Positions 1-10,466 are shown, counted from the stretch's first letter. The stretch is 64,000 nt of DNA from Leptospira soteropolitanensis (GCF_026151655.1 NZ_JAMQPN010000004.1:214254-278253), one strand, 5' to 3'. Made by a program: numbers and translations. The notes: generated by a model from the letters alone, not told the origin.

Positions 1-585
1 CTTCCGGCAGAATTATTTGCTACCGGCATTTCGCTTGGAGCCATCTATGATGCGGTTAAAGCTGAAAATGCGAACAATAGACAAGGAACACATTCTACTA
101 AGGATCGTTCCGAAGTTCGCGGTGGGGGAATCAAACCTTGGGCTCAAAAGGGAACTGGTCGTGCAAGACAAGGATCCATCAGAGCGCCTCATTTCGTTGG
201 TGGTGGTATCATTCATGGACCAAAACCAAGAGATTATTCCTCTAACTTGTCACGCAGCGTAAAGAAAAAGGCTGTTCTCTCCATCCTTAACAAAAAGGCA
301 GAAGAAAACAGAATCGCGATCATAGAAGACGTAGAACCTTCTTCTTACTCTACAAAGTCCATCTACAATATTTTGAAGAACATGGAAATTGCAGAGAAGG
401 GTAACGTGGGTTTTGTGGTAGCTGGTGAAAACCAATTCCTCAAAAAATCCACTCGCAATATAGAGAACCTCAAATATGTGAACAGCAAACGAGTCGTTTG
501 CCGAGACATCCTCTATAATAACAATTTAGTAATCTCTGAAAGCGCTTTAAAAGAGCTTCAGGCTCAGTATTCTAAGAAAGGATAA
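1..585 (+). CDS. rplD: 50S ribosomal protein L4, 5'-truncated by window edge
   Basis: Frame 1 is open from the first base to the TAA at 583-585, giving about 194 residues; the family is usually about 205-210, so only the first dozen or so are missing. The conserved extended-loop region is readable ([20 protein letters not shown], then a HGPKPRDYS motif), which is diagnostic for L4. L4 binds 23S rRNA, and its loop lines the peptide exit tunnel. It is followed after 4 bases by rplW, in the usual S10 order. An ATG at 247 is internal and is not the start. Confidence 0.97.
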   Translation, partial: LPAELFATGISLGAIYDAVKAENANNRQGTHSTKDRSEVRGGGIKPWAQKGTGRARQGSIRAPHFVGGGIIHGPKPRDYSSNLSRSVKKKAVLSILNKKAEENRIAIIEDVEPSSYSTKSIYNILKNMEIAEKGNVGFVVAGENQFLKKSTRNIENLKYVNSKRVVCRDILYNNNLVISESALKELQAQYSKKG

Positions 586-589
586 GACA

Positions 590-895
590 GTGAACCTAGA
601 GAATGTAATCTTATCACCAGTTGTTACAGAAAAGTCGCAAGACCTTCAAACAATTGGAGAACGTATGGGAAAAAGAACTGTCAAGTATACGTTCAAAGTC
701 CACCCGGATGCGAACAAAACTTTGATCAAACAAGCCCTGAAACAAATGTATAACGTAGTTCCAACAAATGTAAACGTAGCCGTTTACCGTGGGAAAATGA
801 AACGTTTTAGAAACATGCCGTCTCCAAGACCTCACTACAAAAAAGCTGTAGTGACCTTTGCTGACGGAGCAAATTTGGATTTTGCTAAGGTTTAA
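590..895 (+). CDS. rplW: 50S ribosomal protein L23
   Basis: This 101-residue protein carries the L23 N-terminal motif (SPVVTEKS) and the basic loop ending in [10 protein letters not shown]23 sits at the exit tunnel and docks trigger factor and SRP. The start is GTG at 590, with AAGGA about 8 bases upstream inside the rplD end. It lies 4 bases after rplD and 2 bases before rplB, so it is co-transcribed in the S10 cluster. The length is normal for the family. Confidence 0.95.
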   Translation: MNLENVILSPVVTEKSQDLQTIGERMGKRTVKYTFKVHPDANKTLIKQALKQMYNVVPTNVNVAVYRGKMKRFRNMPSPRPHYKKAVVTFADGANLDFAKV

Positions 896-897
896 TT

Positions 898-1734
898 ATG
901 GGAATTAGAAAACTTAAACCCACAACACAGTCCAGCCGATATTATTCGGTTTTGGATTTCAAAGAAATCACAGAAGTGGTTCCTTATAAGCCTCTCACTG
1001 CCAATTTTTCTTATAAAGCTGGACGTGACAATAAGGGACGTATTGCTGTTAGACGCAAAGGTGGACGTAACAAAAGAAAGTTCCGGATCATCGATTTCAA
1101 ACGTAATAAATTTGGAATCCCTGCGACTGTAAAAACAATCGAGTATGATCCAAACCGTTCTGCTTTTATTGCTCTGGTCTGCTATGCAGATGGAGAATAC
1201 CGATATATTTTAGCTCCTAACGGATTAAAAGTGGGAGACAAAATTGAATCTGGTGCTAATGCAGAAATCAAACTTGGGAACACACTTCCTTTAGATAAAA
1301 TCCCTGCAGGAACAAACGTTCACAACATTGAACTACATATCGGAAAAGGCGGTCAAATCGCACGCACAGCAGGATCTTTTGCTGTGATCTCCGCAAAAGA
1401 TGGTGACTATGTATCTCTAAAACTACCTTCTTCGGAAATCCGAAAAGTGCGTAAAGAGTGTCTAGCAACGATCGGAGAACTTTCCAACAAAGACCACAAC
1501 TTAGTGATCATTGGAAAAGCGGGACGTAACCGTTGGTTAGGAAAAAGACCGAAAGTAAGAGGGGTCGTTATGAACCCTGTGGACCACCCACTCGGTGGTG
1601 GTGAAGGTAGAACTTCCGGAGGTCGTCACCCTGTGACTCCTTGGGGTAAACCTACGAAAGGATTTAAAACACGTAAGACTAGACCGTCTGACCGTTTTAT
1701 TGTCCAAAGACGTAAGAAAAACAGGAATAGGTAG
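898..1734 (+). CDS. rplB: 50S ribosomal protein L2
   Basis: At 278 residues this is the typical L2 length. The central [19 protein letters not shown] segment (here with DNKGR) and the C-terminal peptidyl-transferase-proximal motif ([18 protein letters not shown], with the conserved His) are both visible. L2 is a primary 23S rRNA binder needed for subunit association. ATG at 898 has AAGG about 9 bases upstream. The gene is flanked by rplW and rpsS as expected. Confidence 0.97.
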   Translation: MGIRKLKPTTQSSRYYSVLDFKEITEVVPYKPLTANFSYKAGRDNKGRIAVRRKGGRNKRKFRIIDFKRNKFGIPATVKTIEYDPNRSAFIALVCYADGEYRYILAPNGLKVGDKIESGANAEIKLGNTLPLDKIPAGTNVHNIELHIGKGGQIARTAGSFAVISAKDGDYVSLKLPSSEIRKVRKECLATIGELSNKDHNLVIIGKAGRNRWLGKRPKVRGVVMNPVDHPLGGGEGRTSGGRHPVTPWGKPTKGFKTRKTRPSDRFIVQRRKKNRNR

Positions 1735-1747
1735 GATCTAGATACTC

Positions 1748-2026
1748 ATGGCTAGAAGCTTAAAAAAAGGTCCGTTCATCGACGACCACCTCATGAAAAA
1801 AATTACCAAGTTAAACTCTGAAGGGAAAAAAACTCCCTTCAAGTCTTGGTCCAGAAGAAGTACCATTTATCCAGACATGATTGGTCACACAGTCATGATT
1901 CATAATGGCAAAGCGTTTGTTCCTGTATATGTAAACGAAAACATGATCGGTCACAAACTCGGTGAATTTGCTCCCACTAGAACCTTTAAAGGTCACGGTG
2001 GAGACAAAAAAGTAGCGAAGAAATAG
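1748..2026 (+). CDS. rpsS: 30S ribosomal protein S19
   Basis: The 92-residue product begins [12 protein letters not shown] and contains the S19 core ([20 protein letters not shown], then [10 protein letters not shown]). S19 sits in the 30S head and contacts the A-site finger. The 13-base gap to rplB contains an AGGA element. The length is normal, and the gene is followed directly by rplV. Confidence 0.96.
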   Translation: MARSLKKGPFIDDHLMKKITKLNSEGKKTPFKSWSRRSTIYPDMIGHTVMIHNGKAFVPVYVNENMIGHKLGEFAPTRTFKGHGGDKKVAKK

Positions 2027-2034
2027 GTAGAGTG

Positions 2035-2385
2035 ATGGAAGCAAAAGCAGTAGGAAAACACCTCAGAATTTCTGCCAGAAAAGCTCGCCTGGTTGCTGAT
2101 GAAGTTCGTGGATATGATTATAAAGAAGCAATTGATATCTTGCGTTTTACAAACAAAGCCGCAAGTTCAATGATCATTAACCTTCTTAATTCGGCTGTGG
2201 CGAACGCAGTTCAAATGAATGAAAGTTTGGATCCAAGTTCACTTTATGTAAAAAAAATCTACGTGGACGACGGACCAATCATGAAACGTTTTCGCCCAAG
2301 AGCGCGTGGTCGTGCTTCTAGGATTCGTAAACGCCTAAGCCACATCACTGTTGTCGTATCTGAAATCGAAAAGAAGGTTAGCTAA
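2035..2385 (+). CDS. rplV: 50S ribosomal protein L22
   Basis: The product is about 116 residues. It begins [20 protein letters not shown] and ends with the L22 beta-hairpin signature ([20 protein letters not shown]). L22 lines the exit tunnel next to L4, and its hairpin is the classical macrolide-resistance site. GTG at 2032 is immediately followed by ATG at 2035 in the same frame; I prefer the ATG because L22 proteins align from MEAKA. The spacing to rpsC is 3 bases. Confidence 0.95.
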   Translation: MEAKAVGKHLRISARKARLVADEVRGYDYKEAIDILRFTNKAASSMIINLLNSAVANAVQMNESLDPSSLYVKKIYVDDGPIMKRFRPRARGRASRIRKRLSHITVVVSEIEKKVS

Positions 2386-2388
2386 TTT

Positions 2389-3069
2389 ATGGGTCAGAAA
2401 GTAAATCCAATCGGACTACGAATCGGAATCACACGTAACTGGGATTCAGTTTGGTATTCTAAACAAGATTACATCAAAAATCTTCACGAAGATATCAAGA
2501 TCCGTAGATTCCTTCAGAAGAAATTTAAAAATGCATCCGTTGTAAAAATCGTAATCGAAAGATTCCCTGAAAAAATCAACGTAAACCTCCATACTTCTAA
2601 ACCAGGTATGGTGATTGGTCAAAAAGGCCAAAACATCGAAGCGGTTAAACAAGAGCTTAAAAAATATGCTGATAAACCGATTGGGATGAACATCATCGAG
2701 GTGAAAAAACCAGAAGTCATCGCACAAGCGATTGCGGAAACGGTTGCTCTTCAAATCGAACAAAGGATGCCATTTCGTCGAGTGATGAAAGCAGAACTTC
2801 GTCGTGCGATGCGCGGTGGAGTGGAAGGTGTAAAAATCCAAATCTCCGGACGACTGAACGGAGCAGATATGGCAAGGACAGAGAAGTATATGGAAGGACG
2901 AGTTCCTCTTCATACTCTTCGTGCTAAAATCGACTTTGGATTCAAAGAAGCCCTTACCACTTTTGGTCAAATCGGTGTGAAAGTTTGGACATATACAGGT
3001 GACTACTTCCCAACCAATAAGGAAGAGACCGATGAAGATAAATACGCTGTAAAACGTAGAACTAGTTAA
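2389..3069 (+). CDS. rpsC: 30S ribosomal protein S3
   Basis: This is a 226-residue S3 with the N-terminal [20 protein letters not shown], a KH domain containing the [12 protein letters not shown] loop, and the C-terminal domain ([17 protein letters not shown]). S3 lies at the mRNA entry channel. The length is normal. Only a weak Shine-Dalgarno is seen, consistent with translational coupling to rplV 3 bases upstream. Confidence 0.97.
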   Translation: MGQKVNPIGLRIGITRNWDSVWYSKQDYIKNLHEDIKIRRFLQKKFKNASVVKIVIERFPEKINVNLHTSKPGMVIGQKGQNIEAVKQELKKYADKPIGMNIIEVKKPEVIAQAIAETVALQIEQRMPFRRVMKAELRRAMRGGVEGVKIQISGRLNGADMARTEKYMEGRVPLHTLRAKIDFGFKEALTTFGQIGVKVWTYTGDYFPTNKEETDEDKYAVKRRTS

Positions 3070-3091
3070 GAAGTACTAAAGAGAAACAATC

Positions 3092-3505
3092 ATGTTAGCA
3101 CCTAAACGAGTAAAATTTAGAAAACGCCAAAGAGGGCGCTTAAAAGGTAAGGACGAAAGAGGTTCTTACGTTGCGTTCGGTGAGTATGGTTTAAAAGCCA
3201 TTTCTTCCGGTCGTATCACTGCGCGCCAAATTGAAGCTGCAAGGATCACCATCAACCGCCAAGTAAAACGAGGTGGAAAATTGTGGATCAGGATCTTTCC
3301 TCATCTTCCTATCACTAAAAAACCTGCTGAAACTCGTATGGGTAAAGGTAAAGGTAACCCGGAATTTTGGATTGCTGAGATCCGTCCAGGTCGTGTTCTT
3401 TTTGAGATGGCTGGTATTGATGAAGAAACTGCAAGAAAAGCACTTCATCTTGCAGCGTTTAAACTGCCGGTAGAAACTTCATTTGTTAAGAGGAACGTTC
3501 TATGA
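3092..3505 (+). CDS. rplP: 50S ribosomal protein L16
   Basis: The 137-residue product begins [16 protein letters not shown] and contains the L16 core ([19 protein letters not shown], then [14 protein letters not shown]). L16 helps shape the tRNA A site on the 50S subunit. It overlaps rpmC by 4 bases (ATGA), so the two are translationally coupled. Length and order are canonical. Confidence 0.96.
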   Translation: MLAPKRVKFRKRQRGRLKGKDERGSYVAFGEYGLKAISSGRITARQIEAARITINRQVKRGGKLWIRIFPHLPITKKPAETRMGKGKGNPEFWIAEIRPGRVLFEMAGIDEETARKALHLAAFKLPVETSFVKRNVL

Positions 3506-3774
3506 AAGACGATTTTAAATCACTTTCTCCAGAAGATTTGAAGAAAGAAATTCTTTCCTCTTCCGAAGAAGTAAGAAAAGCAAGATTCCAATTTGGTGTC
3601 ACAAGATCTCTTGAGAATCCAAAGGTTATCCGCAATCATAAAAAGAGAATTGCCCAAGCGTTAACTGTCCTTCGTGAGAAGGAATTGGCAGCAAAAGGTA
3701 AACTCAAACAAATCGCACCGAAAGCTGGTTCGGCTCCTAAAGCTGCTAAAACAAGCAAAGGTAAGAAGAAGTAG
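3502..3774 (+). CDS. rpmC: 50S ribosomal protein L29
   Basis: The product is 90 residues. The L29 core is short ([21 protein letters not shown], then the helix [18 protein letters not shown]). The last 25 or so residues are an extra Lys/Ala-rich tail absent from the 60-70 residue proteins of many bacteria. L29 lies near the exit tunnel. The start ATG at 3502 overlaps the rplP stop and has AGAGGA 9 bases upstream. Confidence 0.93.
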   Translation: MKDDFKSLSPEDLKKEILSSSEEVRKARFQFGVTRSLENPKVIRNHKKRIAQALTVLREKELAAKGKLKQIAPKAGSAPKAAKTSKGKKK

Positions 3775-3777
3775 GTT

Positions 3778-4047
3778 ATGGAAGATAAAAACTCTAAAAA
3801 GTCTTTAACCATTCAGGGTGTAGTTGTGAGTGATGCTATGGAAAAAACTGTAGTGATCGAAATCATCACAAGAAAAGTGCACCCACGGTTTAAGAAGATT
3901 ATGACCAGAACTTCTCGTGTGAAAATTCACGATGAGAAGAACGAGTGTCAAGTTGGTGATCGAGTCATCGCTGTGGAAACAAGACCACTTTCTAAGCAGA
4001 AACACCATAAACTTGTAAAGGTAATTGAGAAGGCGAAATTAGTATGA
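3778..4047 (+). CDS. rpsQ: 30S ribosomal protein S17
   Basis: This is an 89-residue OB-fold S17 with the motif [16 protein letters not shown] and the segment [19 protein letters not shown]. It is a primary 16S rRNA binder. It begins 3 bases after rpmC and overlaps rplN by 4 bases (ATGA at 4044). Size and neighbours are as expected. Confidence 0.95.
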   Translation: MEDKNSKKSLTIQGVVVSDAMEKTVVIEIITRKVHPRFKKIMTRTSRVKIHDEKNECQVGDRVIAVETRPLSKQKHHKLVKVIEKAKLV

Positions 4048-4436
4048 TCCAACAAGAAACTATTTTACAAGTAGCCGATAACTCGGGTGTGAAAAAAGTC
4101 ATGTGCGTAAAAGTGCTTGGCGGTTCCAAAAAACGCTACGCAACGCTTGGTGACGAAATCATCGTCGCTGTAAAAGAAGCACAACCTGCATACGGTCTTC
4201 GTGACGGGCAAGGTAAAAAAGTGCATAACAAGGCGGTTCAAAGAGCTGTTGTTGTGAGAACGAAAAAAGAAGTCCGTCGTCCCGATGGAACTTACATTCG
4301 TTTCGATGACAATGCTGTTGCCATCATTGATGACAAAGGAAATCCAAAAGGAACCAGGATCTTCGGACCTGTTGCCCGTGAACTTCGCGATAAAAAATAC
4401 ATGAAAATTATATCTCTCGCTCCGGAGGTTCTCTAG
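4044..4436 (+). CDS. rplN: 50S ribosomal protein L14
   Basis: The protein starts [15 protein letters not shown] and ends [11 protein letters not shown], both hallmarks of L14. At 130 residues it is about 7 longer than the usual 122-123. Compared with the E. coli protein as I remember it, the extra residues fall around positions 50-66, between the [13 protein letters not shown] stretch and the AVVVRTKK strand. L14 bridges to the 30S subunit and is the docking site of silencing factor RsfS. It overlaps rpsQ by 4 bases. Confidence 0.96.
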   Translation: MIQQETILQVADNSGVKKVMCVKVLGGSKKRYATLGDEIIVAVKEAQPAYGLRDGQGKKVHNKAVQRAVVVRTKKEVRRPDGTYIRFDDNAVAIIDDKGNPKGTRIFGPVARELRDKKYMKIISLAPEVL

Positions 4437-4437
4437 A

Positions 4438-4821
4438 ATGGCAGCTAAATTAGCATATAGAGGCTCCGAGCCCACTAAATTCAAAAAAACGAAAATCAAA
4501 AAGGACGATGAAGTTCTTGTGATTTCCGGAAAAGAAAAAGGAAAAAAAGGGAAAGTTCTAGCTATCGACAAACGCAAAGACCGCGTTTATATCGAAGGTG
4601 TGAATAAAAGAAAAAGATTTGTTCGCCCAACCCAAGAGAACCCTGGAGGCGGAGCGATCGAAATCGAATTCCCAATCCATATTTCCAATGTGATGTTTCA
4701 CGACGCAAAAGCAGAGAACAAAGCGAAGCCAAAGAAGAAAATTAAGGCTGTACGTTTGGGCTTTGCCAAGAAGGATGGTAAATCCGTACGAGTGACTCGA
4801 CCTGAAGGGAAAGAAGTATAG
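4438..4821 (+). CDS. rplX: 50S ribosomal protein L24
   Basis: The 127-residue protein has the KOW motif [20 protein letters not shown], followed by HISNVM, typical of L24, an early assembly initiator of the 50S. It is slightly longer than the usual 102-110 residues, with an N-terminal extension and a basic C-terminal stretch ([15 protein letters not shown]). A strong GGAGG lies 8 bases upstream of ATG 4438, inside the end of rplN. Confidence 0.94.
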   Translation: MAAKLAYRGSEPTKFKKTKIKKDDEVLVISGKEKGKKGKVLAIDKRKDRVYIEGVNKRKRFVRPTQENPGGGAIEIEFPIHISNVMFHDAKAENKAKPKKKIKAVRLGFAKKDGKSVRVTRPEGKEV

Positions 4822-4823
4822 TT

Positions 4824-5375
4824 ATGGTACCTAGGCTTAAATCAAAATACGAGAAGGAAATTCGTCCAACGCTCCAAAAGTCACTCGGCTTTCAAAGTGT
4901 GATGCGAGTTCCCAAACTAGAAAAAATCGTGATCAACGTTGGTATGGGTGAAGCCCACACAAACCCAAAAGCGATGGAAGCTTGTTTGGTAGAAATTGGC
5001 CAAATCACAGGCCAAAGACCGGTGAAAACATTCGCTAAGAAGTCCATTGCGGGCTTCAAAGTGAGAGAGGGAATGGTGCTTGGTTGCAAAGTTACCCTAC
5101 GTGGTCATCATATGTATGAGTTCCTTGACAGATTCATTAACGTGGCTCTTCCACGGGTTCGTGACTTTCGTGGTGTAAATCCCAAAGGTTTCGACGGTCG
5201 AGGAAATTACAACCTGTCCGTAAAAGAACAGATCATCTTCCCTGAGATTCACTTTGATAAAATCAATACTATCTACGGGATCAATATCACTTTCGTAACG
5301 AACACGGAAGTGGACAAAGAAGCGTTCGAATTATTCCAAGCCTTCGGTATGCCTTACCGAACGGCAGGTAAGTAG
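4824..5375 (+). CDS. rplE: 50S ribosomal protein L5
   Basis: The product is 183 residues with the L5 signatures [33 protein letters not shown] and [16 protein letters not shown]5 binds 5S rRNA and contacts P-site tRNA. It starts 2 bases after rplX and is followed 10 bases later by rpsN, in canonical spc order. Confidence 0.97.
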   Translation: MVPRLKSKYEKEIRPTLQKSLGFQSVMRVPKLEKIVINVGMGEAHTNPKAMEACLVEIGQITGQRPVKTFAKKSIAGFKVREGMVLGCKVTLRGHHMYEFLDRFINVALPRVRDFRGVNPKGFDGRGNYNLSVKEQIIFPEIHFDKINTIYGINITFVTNTEVDKEAFELFQAFGMPYRTAGK

Positions 5376-5385
5376 GAGATTATTC

Positions 5386-5571
5386 ATGGCGAAAAAATCA
5401 ATGATGGAACGCCACGCCAAAGAGCAAAAATTCAAAGTGAGAGAGTACAATCGTTGCCCTCTTTGTGGTCGATCACGCGCTTATTTGCGCCGCTTTGATA
5501 TGTGTCGTCTTTGCTTCCGGGACCTTGCTAGCAAGGCTCAGATCCCCGGTGTGAAAAAGTCCTCCTGGTAA
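5386..5571 (+). CDS. rpsN: 30S ribosomal protein S14, zinc-binding (type Z)
   Basis: This is the short 61-residue form of S14. It has two CxxC pairs ([20 protein letters not shown]) forming a zinc ribbon, which distinguishes it from the about 100-residue zinc-free form. S14 sits in the 30S head. TAGGAG lies 8 bases upstream of ATG 5386. Confidence 0.95.
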   Translation: MAKKSMMERHAKEQKFKVREYNRCPLCGRSRAYLRRFDMCRLCFRDLASKAQIPGVKKSSW

Positions 5572-5587
5572 TTAGGTTAAGGTAAGT

Positions 5588-5986
5588 ATGAGTCTTTCAG
5601 ATCCAATAGCAGATATGCTAACAAGAATCAGAAACGCACAACAAGCTAAACATGAGCTTTGTGTGATTCCTGGTAGCAAAATCAAAAAGTCCATCCTAGA
5701 TCTTCTTAAAGAAGAAGGTTTTGTTGATGATGTTCAAACAGTAAAAAACGGAAGTTTTGATGACTTCCAAGTGAAATTAAAATACGACACGGAAAAGAAG
5801 CCGGTAATTCGTATGATCGAGAGAGTATCTACTCCTGGTCGTCGAGTATACATCCAATCCGGAGAAATCAGACCGTTCCGAAATAACATCGGAACACTCA
5901 TCCTTTCGACTTCGAAAGGTGTGATGACTGGTAAACGTGCTCGTAAACTCAGAGTAGGAGGGGAAGTTCTCTGTAAGGTATTCTAG
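5588..5986 (+). CDS. rpsH: 30S ribosomal protein S8
   Basis: The 132-residue protein begins [18 protein letters not shown] and ends with the S8 signature ([20 protein letters not shown]). S8 is a 16S rRNA primary binder and, in enterobacteria, the translational repressor of the spc operon. I did not identify a mimic site here. Length and neighbours are standard. Confidence 0.96.
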   Translation: MSLSDPIADMLTRIRNAQQAKHELCVIPGSKIKKSILDLLKEEGFVDDVQTVKNGSFDDFQVKLKYDTEKKPVIRMIERVSTPGRRVYIQSGEIRPFRNNIGTLILSTSKGVMTGKRARKLRVGGEVLCKVF

Positions 5987-6000
5987 AGAACGATAGCACC

Positions 6001-6540
6001 ATGTCTCGAGTTGGAAAAAGTATTATCAAATTGCCTGCAAAAGTAGAAGTAAAAGCAGATGCGGAAACCCTTACGATTAAGGGACCTTTAGGGGAGTTAA
6101 AAACTCCACTTTACGAAGGTGTCAGCGCCAATGTGGAAAACGGGGAACTTGTTTTTACTCGCAAGAGTGAAGACCAAAAGACTGTGGCTTTACATGGTCT
6201 TGTTCGTTCCCTTGCGATGAACTGCGTAAAAGGTGTGACAACTGGTTGGGAGAAAAACCTAGAAATTACTGGGGTTGGTTATCGTGCACAAAAACGCGGT
6301 AAAGATCTAGTAATGGCTCTTGGATATTCCCATGAAGTTGTTTTCCCTGAACCTACTGGTATCAAAATCGATGTTGCAGATCAGCTAAAAATCAAAGTAT
6401 CGGGAATTGACCGACAACTGGTTGGACAAGTTGCGGCTGACATTCGTTCTAAAAGACCTCCTGAGCCTTACAAAGGAAAAGGAATCAAATATCAGAACGA
6501 ATACATCCGTAGAAAGGCCGGAAAGACCGGTAAGAAGTAG
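6001..6540 (+). CDS. rplF: 50S ribosomal protein L6
   Basis: The 179-residue L6 contains the N-terminal [15 protein letters not shown] and the C-terminal signature around 150-165 ([16 protein letters not shown]). L6 is close to the sarcin-ricin loop and factor-binding site. It starts 14 bases after rpsH and ends 6 bases before rplR. The size is normal. Confidence 0.96.
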   Translation: MSRVGKSIIKLPAKVEVKADAETLTIKGPLGELKTPLYEGVSANVENGELVFTRKSEDQKTVALHGLVRSLAMNCVKGVTTGWEKNLEITGVGYRAQKRGKDLVMALGYSHEVVFPEPTGIKIDVADQLKIKVSGIDRQLVGQVAADIRSKRPPEPYKGKGIKYQNEYIRRKAGKTGKK

Positions 6541-6546
6541 AACGTC

Positions 6547-6915
6547 ATGATCAATAAGACAGCTAAAAATATCAAAAGATTGAGAAGAGCGGAACGAGTC
6601 AGGTACAAACTCCGTTCTACCTCGGAAAGACCTCGGTTGGTTTTTAACAAAACAAATCGTTACCTCACTGCACAGATCATTGATGATGCAAAAGGTGTAA
6701 CACTTGTTTATGCAACCACTCTAGAGAAAGATTTTCCGAAACACGAAAATTCTAAGAAGAGTAAATCGGCTGCGACCGAACTCGGTAAAGTAGTCGCTGA
6801 AAAAGCGAAAAAAGCAGGGGTTTCCCAAGTGGTTCTAGACAGATCTGGAATGGTTTATCATGGAAAGATCGCTGCTTTTGCTGATTCTGCCCGCGAAGGT
6901 GGATTGGAGTTCTAA
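6547..6915 (+). CDS. rplR: 50S ribosomal protein L18
   Basis: The 122-residue protein has the L18 pattern: a basic N-terminus ([14 protein letters not shown]), [20 protein letters not shown], and a C-terminal segment ending [12 protein letters not shown]. It binds 5S rRNA with L5. It directly abuts rpsE (stop at 6913-6915, ATG at 6916). Confidence 0.95.
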   Translation: MINKTAKNIKRLRRAERVRYKLRSTSERPRLVFNKTNRYLTAQIIDDAKGVTLVYATTLEKDFPKHENSKKSKSAATELGKVVAEKAKKAGVSQVVLDRSGMVYHGKIAAFADSAREGGLEF

Positions 6916-7422
6916 ATGATGTTAGAAGAAGAAACAAAAGAATTTACTGAGAAGGTCGTAAAAATAGACCGAGTTGCCAAAGTGGTGAAGGGGGGACGTC
7001 GTTTCTCCTTCAACGCACTATCGGTTGTAGGTGACTCTAAAGGAAAAGTAGGAATCGGTTTTGGAAAAGCAAATGAAGTTCCAGACGCCATCCGAAAGTC
7101 CATTGAATCGGCAAAAAAGAATTTAAAATCCATTCACTATATCGGGCACACAGTTCCACATGATGTTGTGGGACAGTTCAAATCCGCTCGTGTGATTTTG
7201 AAGCCGGCTTCTCCGGGAACGGGAATCATCGCTGGAGCTTCTGTTCGTTCCGTATTGGAAAGAGCAGGAATTCAAGATGTTTTGACAAAGTCATGGGGAT
7301 CTTCGAACCCGATGAACATTGTGAAGGCGACTATGGATGCATTACAACAGTTGGAAACACCGTCAATGGCGGTAAAACGACGTGGTGTTAGCCTCAAACA
7401 CTTGTTTGGGCAAGATCTATAA
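6916..7422 (+). CDS. rpsE: 30S ribosomal protein S5
   Basis: The 168-residue S5 shows the double-stranded-RNA-binding-like N-domain ([20 protein letters not shown]) and the GSVRSVLE-type C-terminal segment ([17 protein letters not shown]). S5 governs decoding fidelity and helicase activity at mRNA entry. Two tandem ATGs (6916 and 6919) are both possible starts. It is followed by rpmD after 14 bases. Confidence 0.96.
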   Translation: MMLEEETKEFTEKVVKIDRVAKVVKGGRRFSFNALSVVGDSKGKVGIGFGKANEVPDAIRKSIESAKKNLKSIHYIGHTVPHDVVGQFKSARVILKPASPGTGIIAGASVRSVLERAGIQDVLTKSWGSSNPMNIVKATMDALQQLETPSMAVKRRGVSLKHLFGQDL

Positions 7423-7436
7423 TAAGGAATCTGACT

Positions 7437-7616
7437 ATGGAAGAAGTGATCGTTACGCAAGAAAGAAGTTCAATTGGTATCATTCCGATACACAAAAAAA
7501 CTCTCATTGCACTCGGCCTTAAAAAGAAAGGTCAATCCAAAAAACACAAAATGACTCCCCAATTGAAAGGGATGTTACGACAAGTAGGTTACTTGTTGAA
7601 AGTGGAAAAGGTATAA
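7437..7616 (+). CDS. rpmD: 50S ribosomal protein L30
   Basis: I translated this small gene by eye: 59 residues beginning [14 protein letters not shown], then [18 protein letters not shown], and ending [12 protein letters not shown]30 has the same pattern (short strand, IG..P..K.TL.ALGL.+, then a V-rich end). It lies between rpsE and rplO, exactly where rpmD is expected. An AATAAGGAAT element is 10-14 bases upstream of ATG 7437. It ends 4 bases before rplO. Confidence 0.93.
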   Translation: MEEVIVTQERSSIGIIPIHKKTLIALGLKKKGQSKKHKMTPQLKGMLRQVGYLLKVEKV

Positions 7617-7620
7617 TTGT

Positions 7621-8154
7621 ATGGCACAAGATAGAATCGAACAAGGTCGTGGATTTGGAGCAAAACGTCCCAAAAAATCCACATCCCTCGGCAACAAAAA
7701 CTTGGTTCCCGTTCCAGAAGGTGCAAAAACTTCTCCGAAACGTGTGGGTCAAGGTCCAGGATCTGGAATGGGAAAAACTTCCACTCGTGGATCCAAAGGA
7801 CAAAGAGCTCGTGCGGCTTCGATGAGACGCGGATTCGAAGGTGGTCAGCTCCCTCTACACAGACGTTTGCCAAAACGTGGTTTTACCAATATTTTCTCGG
7901 TAGAGTTCCAACCAGTGAACTTGATCTCTTTGACAAAAGCAGGTCTTTCTGGGGAAGTGACTCCTACCATTCTCAAATCTAAGTCTTTGATAAAGTCAGT
8001 AGAAGGACCAATCAAATTACTCGGAACTGGAGAAGTGACTAGTGCCATCACCATTACGGTTGATGCTTTTTCTACCTCTGCAAAAGAGAAAATTGAAAAA
8101 GCAGGTGGAAAAGTCATCATTAGAGAAAAGAAAAAAGAAGAGAAAAAAAACTAG
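7621..8154 (+). CDS. rplO: 50S ribosomal protein L15
   Basis: The 177-residue protein has the glycine/arginine-rich N-terminal half of L15 (RVGQGPGSGMGKTSTRGSKG, then MRRGFEGGQLPLHRRLPKRG). The C-terminal tail is Lys/Glu-rich and a little longer than in the usual 145-150 residue proteins. L15 is a late assembly protein of the 50S. It directly precedes secY by 7 bases. Confidence 0.95.
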   Translation: MAQDRIEQGRGFGAKRPKKSTSLGNKNLVPVPEGAKTSPKRVGQGPGSGMGKTSTRGSKGQRARAASMRRGFEGGQLPLHRRLPKRGFTNIFSVEFQPVNLISLTKAGLSGEVTPTILKSKSLIKSVEGPIKLLGTGEVTSAITITVDAFSTSAKEKIEKAGGKVIIREKKKEEKKN

Positions 8155-8161
8155 ATAACCT

Positions 8162-9541
8162 ATGTTTCAAACCATCGCAAATATCTTTCGAATCCCGGAA
8201 TTAAGATCTAAAATCCTATTTACGATAGGTATGTTGTTACTTTTCAGAATGGGAACTCACGTGACCATTCCAGGTATCAATAGTTTGATTGTAACGGGCA
8301 TTACTGCCGATCCGAGTGAAGGTTTCCTCGGAATGGTAGATTTGTTTGCTGGTGGTGCTCTTCTCAAATTTTCTATTTTCGCACTAGGAATTATGCCTTA
8401 TATCTCTTCTTCCATTATCATGCAGCTAGTGATGGTTCTCATTCCTAGTTTGCAAAAGATGCAAAAGGAAGGAGAAGAAGGAAGAAAAAAGATCCAACAG
8501 TACACTAAATACGGAACTCTTATTCTCTGTGCGATCCAATCACTTGCTGTGATCCAACTTGCTAACTCTTGGTCAACAGGATCAGGAACCGCGCAAGCGA
8601 AATACCCAGGTCTTATCAATCCATCTGTAGAAGGTTACTTCCTACCAATTGCGATGTTATCCATCACTACAGGTACAGTACTACTCATTTGGCTTGGAGA
8701 ACAGATCACAGAACGTGGTATCGGTAACGGAATCTCCCTTATCATTTTTGCTGGTATCATTGGTCGTATGCCAGAAGCACTCATTGCTATGTTTACCTCT
8801 GATACTTCTGATGCTCTTAGCATTCTCATTCTTATCATTATCTTTATTGTTCTTATTGCATTAACTGTAATTTTGACCCAAGGGGTACGCCGGGTTCCAT
8901 TAAATTATGGAAAACAAATGGTGGGAAGAAAGATGGTTCAGGCTCGTAGCCAATCCATTCCATTCAAAGTAAATAGTGCAAACGTTATGCCAATTATCTT
9001 TGCATCGTCGCTCATCCTTTTCCCGCAAACAATTGTTCAGTGGTTATCCTCAAAGGGTGGTCAGTGGGCAGGTTGGGCTGTGATTATGGACTATTTCAAT
9101 CCATTTTCACAAATTTGGTACCATGCCCTTTTCTATTATGTGATTTATACATCTCTAATTATTTTCTTTGCTTATTTTTATACGGCAATTCAGTTCAACC
9201 CACAGGAACTTGCTGATAACCTAAAAAAATACGGTGGGTTTATTCCAGGTGTTCGCCCGGGTAGCCAAACCAAAGAGATGATCGAGAAAATTTTGAATCG
9301 AATCACTTTACCTGGTGCTCTTTTCCTTGCAGGTCTTGCTCTTGCTCCGTATCTTATCATCAAGTTTTTAAACCTCGGTTCCAACACCGGCGGTGGAACT
9401 TTGGTGTATACTTTTGGCGGAACTTCGCTTCTGATTATGGTGGGTGTGGCACTCGAAACTTTAAAACAAATCGAAGCCCAACTACTCATGAGAAATTACG
9501 AAGGATTCATGAAGAAGACTAAAATCAAGGGAAGAGTGTAA
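8162..9541 (+). CDS. secY: Protein translocase subunit SecY
   Basis: This is a 459-residue polytopic membrane protein with about 10 hydrophobic segments. It begins [19 protein letters not shown], and the segment PGINS near residue 40 and [20 protein letters not shown] near 65-85 are SecY landmarks. The cytosolic loop [17 protein letters not shown] (around 240) and the late loop with GFIPGVRPG (around 360) contact SecA and the ribosome. It forms the channel of SecYEG. It sits between rplO and adk, 3 bases before adk. Confidence 0.97.
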   Translation: MFQTIANIFRIPELRSKILFTIGMLLLFRMGTHVTIPGINSLIVTGITADPSEGFLGMVDLFAGGALLKFSIFALGIMPYISSSIIMQLVMVLIPSLQKMQKEGEEGRKKIQQYTKYGTLILCAIQSLAVIQLANSWSTGSGTAQAKYPGLINPSVEGYFLPIAMLSITTGTVLLIWLGEQITERGIGNGISLIIFAGIIGRMPEALIAMFTSDTSDALSILILIIIFIVLIALTVILTQGVRRVPLNYGKQMVGRKMVQARSQSIPFKVNSANVMPIIFASSLILFPQTIVQWLSSKGGQWAGWAVIMDYFNPFSQIWYHALFYYVIYTSLIIFFAYFYTAIQFNPQELADNLKKYGGFIPGVRPGSQTKEMIEKILNRITLPGALFLAGLALAPYLIIKFLNLGSNTGGGTLVYTFGGTSLLIMVGVALETLKQIEAQLLMRNYEGFMKKTKIKGRV

Positions 9542-9544
9542 CGA

Positions 9545-10105
9545 ATGAAGAGACTCATTTTTATGGGGCCCCCAGGTGCTGGAAAAGGGACCCAAGCTGA
9601 CATCATCAAAGAGAAATACAAAATTCCACAAATCTCTACCGGAGATATCCTCCGTGCTGCCGTAAAAAACGGAACCCCTATGGGGATAGAAGCAAAAAAA
9701 TATATGGACGCAGGGGACCTAGTTCCAGATGCTGTCGTTATCGGCATAATTCGCGACCGATTGGTCGAATCTGATTGTGCGAATGGATTCATTCTGGATG
9801 GATTTCCTAGGACGGTGGAGCAAGCAAAGGCTCTCTCGGAAATCCTCAAAGAGCTTCACATGGAGCTCGACTCCGTTGTCAACCTAGACGTTCCTGACGA
9901 AGAACTCGTCAAACGGTTGCTAGGTAGAGCGATCAAAGAAGGACGCTCGGATGACAACGAAGAGACCATCAAAAACCGTCTGCATACTTACAACACCAAG
10001 ACGTTGCCCCTAATAGACTTTTATAAAGGCTCTGGGATCCTTCGGCAAATTAATGGTTTGGGAAGTATGGAAGAAATCACTAACACTATTTTAAAATCGA
10101 TCTAG
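9545..10105 (+). CDS. adk: Adenylate kinase, short LID form
   Basis: The product is 186 residues with the P-loop [10 protein letters not shown] at 7-16, [13 protein letters not shown] around 80-92, and [14 protein letters not shown] around 138. It interconverts ATP plus AMP with 2 ADP. The short length and the absence of Cys residues in the LID region show this is the short, zinc-free form. It starts 3 bases after secY and precedes infA, a common arrangement. Confidence 0.96.
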   Translation: MKRLIFMGPPGAGKGTQADIIKEKYKIPQISTGDILRAAVKNGTPMGIEAKKYMDAGDLVPDAVVIGIIRDRLVESDCANGFILDGFPRTVEQAKALSEILKELHMELDSVVNLDVPDEELVKRLLGRAIKEGRSDDNEETIKNRLHTYNTKTLPLIDFYKGSGILRQINGLGSMEEITNTILKSI

Positions 10106-10118
10106 TAGGAGATAGACC

Positions 10119-10337
10119 CTGGCTAAGGAAGAAGCAATCACGATTGACGGAACCGTTCTAGAACCGTTACCAAATGCTATGTTCCGTGTGGAACTTGAGA
10201 ATGGTCATAAGGTTTTAGCACATATTTCAGGAAAGATGCGTATGCATTATATTCGTATTTTACCTGGAGATAAAGTCACAGTGGAACTTTCTCCTTATGA
10301 CTTAACCAAGGGCCGTATTACTTACAGAAAGAAATAG
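10119..10337 (+). CDS. infA: Translation initiation factor IF-1 with a CTG start codon
   Basis: The 72-codon frame reads [20 protein letters not shown] and [19 protein letters not shown], then ends KGRITYRKK, a full-length IF-1 (S1-like OB fold binding the 30S A site). The codon before the conserved Ala-Lys is CTG at 10119-10121. No ATG, GTG or TTG occurs in frame between it and the upstream in-frame stop region. An AGGAG at 10107-10111 lies 7 bases before the CTG, the optimal spacing, so I take CTG as the start. The frame gives exactly the canonical 72 residues from there. It lies between adk and rpmJ. Confidence 0.93.
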   Translation: MAKEEAITIDGTVLEPLPNAMFRVELENGHKVLAHISGKMRMHYIRILPGDKVTVELSPYDLTKGRITYRKK

Positions 10338-10346
10338 GAAACTATA

Positions 10347-10460
10347 ATGAAAGTTAGAGCATCAGTAAAAAAAATCTGTCCTGAATGCAAAGTCATTCGC
10401 AGAAAAGGTGTAATCCGAGTGATTTGCACGAACCCAAAACACAAACAAAGGCAAAGATAG
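10347..10460 (+). CDS. rpmJ: 50S ribosomal protein L36
   Basis: This 37-residue protein reads [15 protein letters not shown], then [16 protein letters not shown]. It has the Cys-x2-Cys...Cys...His zinc set of the C+ form of L36. It lies 9 bases after infA and 6 bases before rpsM, the standard bacterial order. Confidence 0.95.
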   Translation: MKVRASVKKICPECKVIRRKGVIRVICTNPKHKQRQR

Positions 10461-10466
10461 AAAGAT

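Noticed and set aside
9496..9849. Long open frames on the strand opposite secY, adk and the ribosomal genes
   Set aside because: They lie wholly within genes of certain identity, have no ribosome binding sites and show shadow-like composition.
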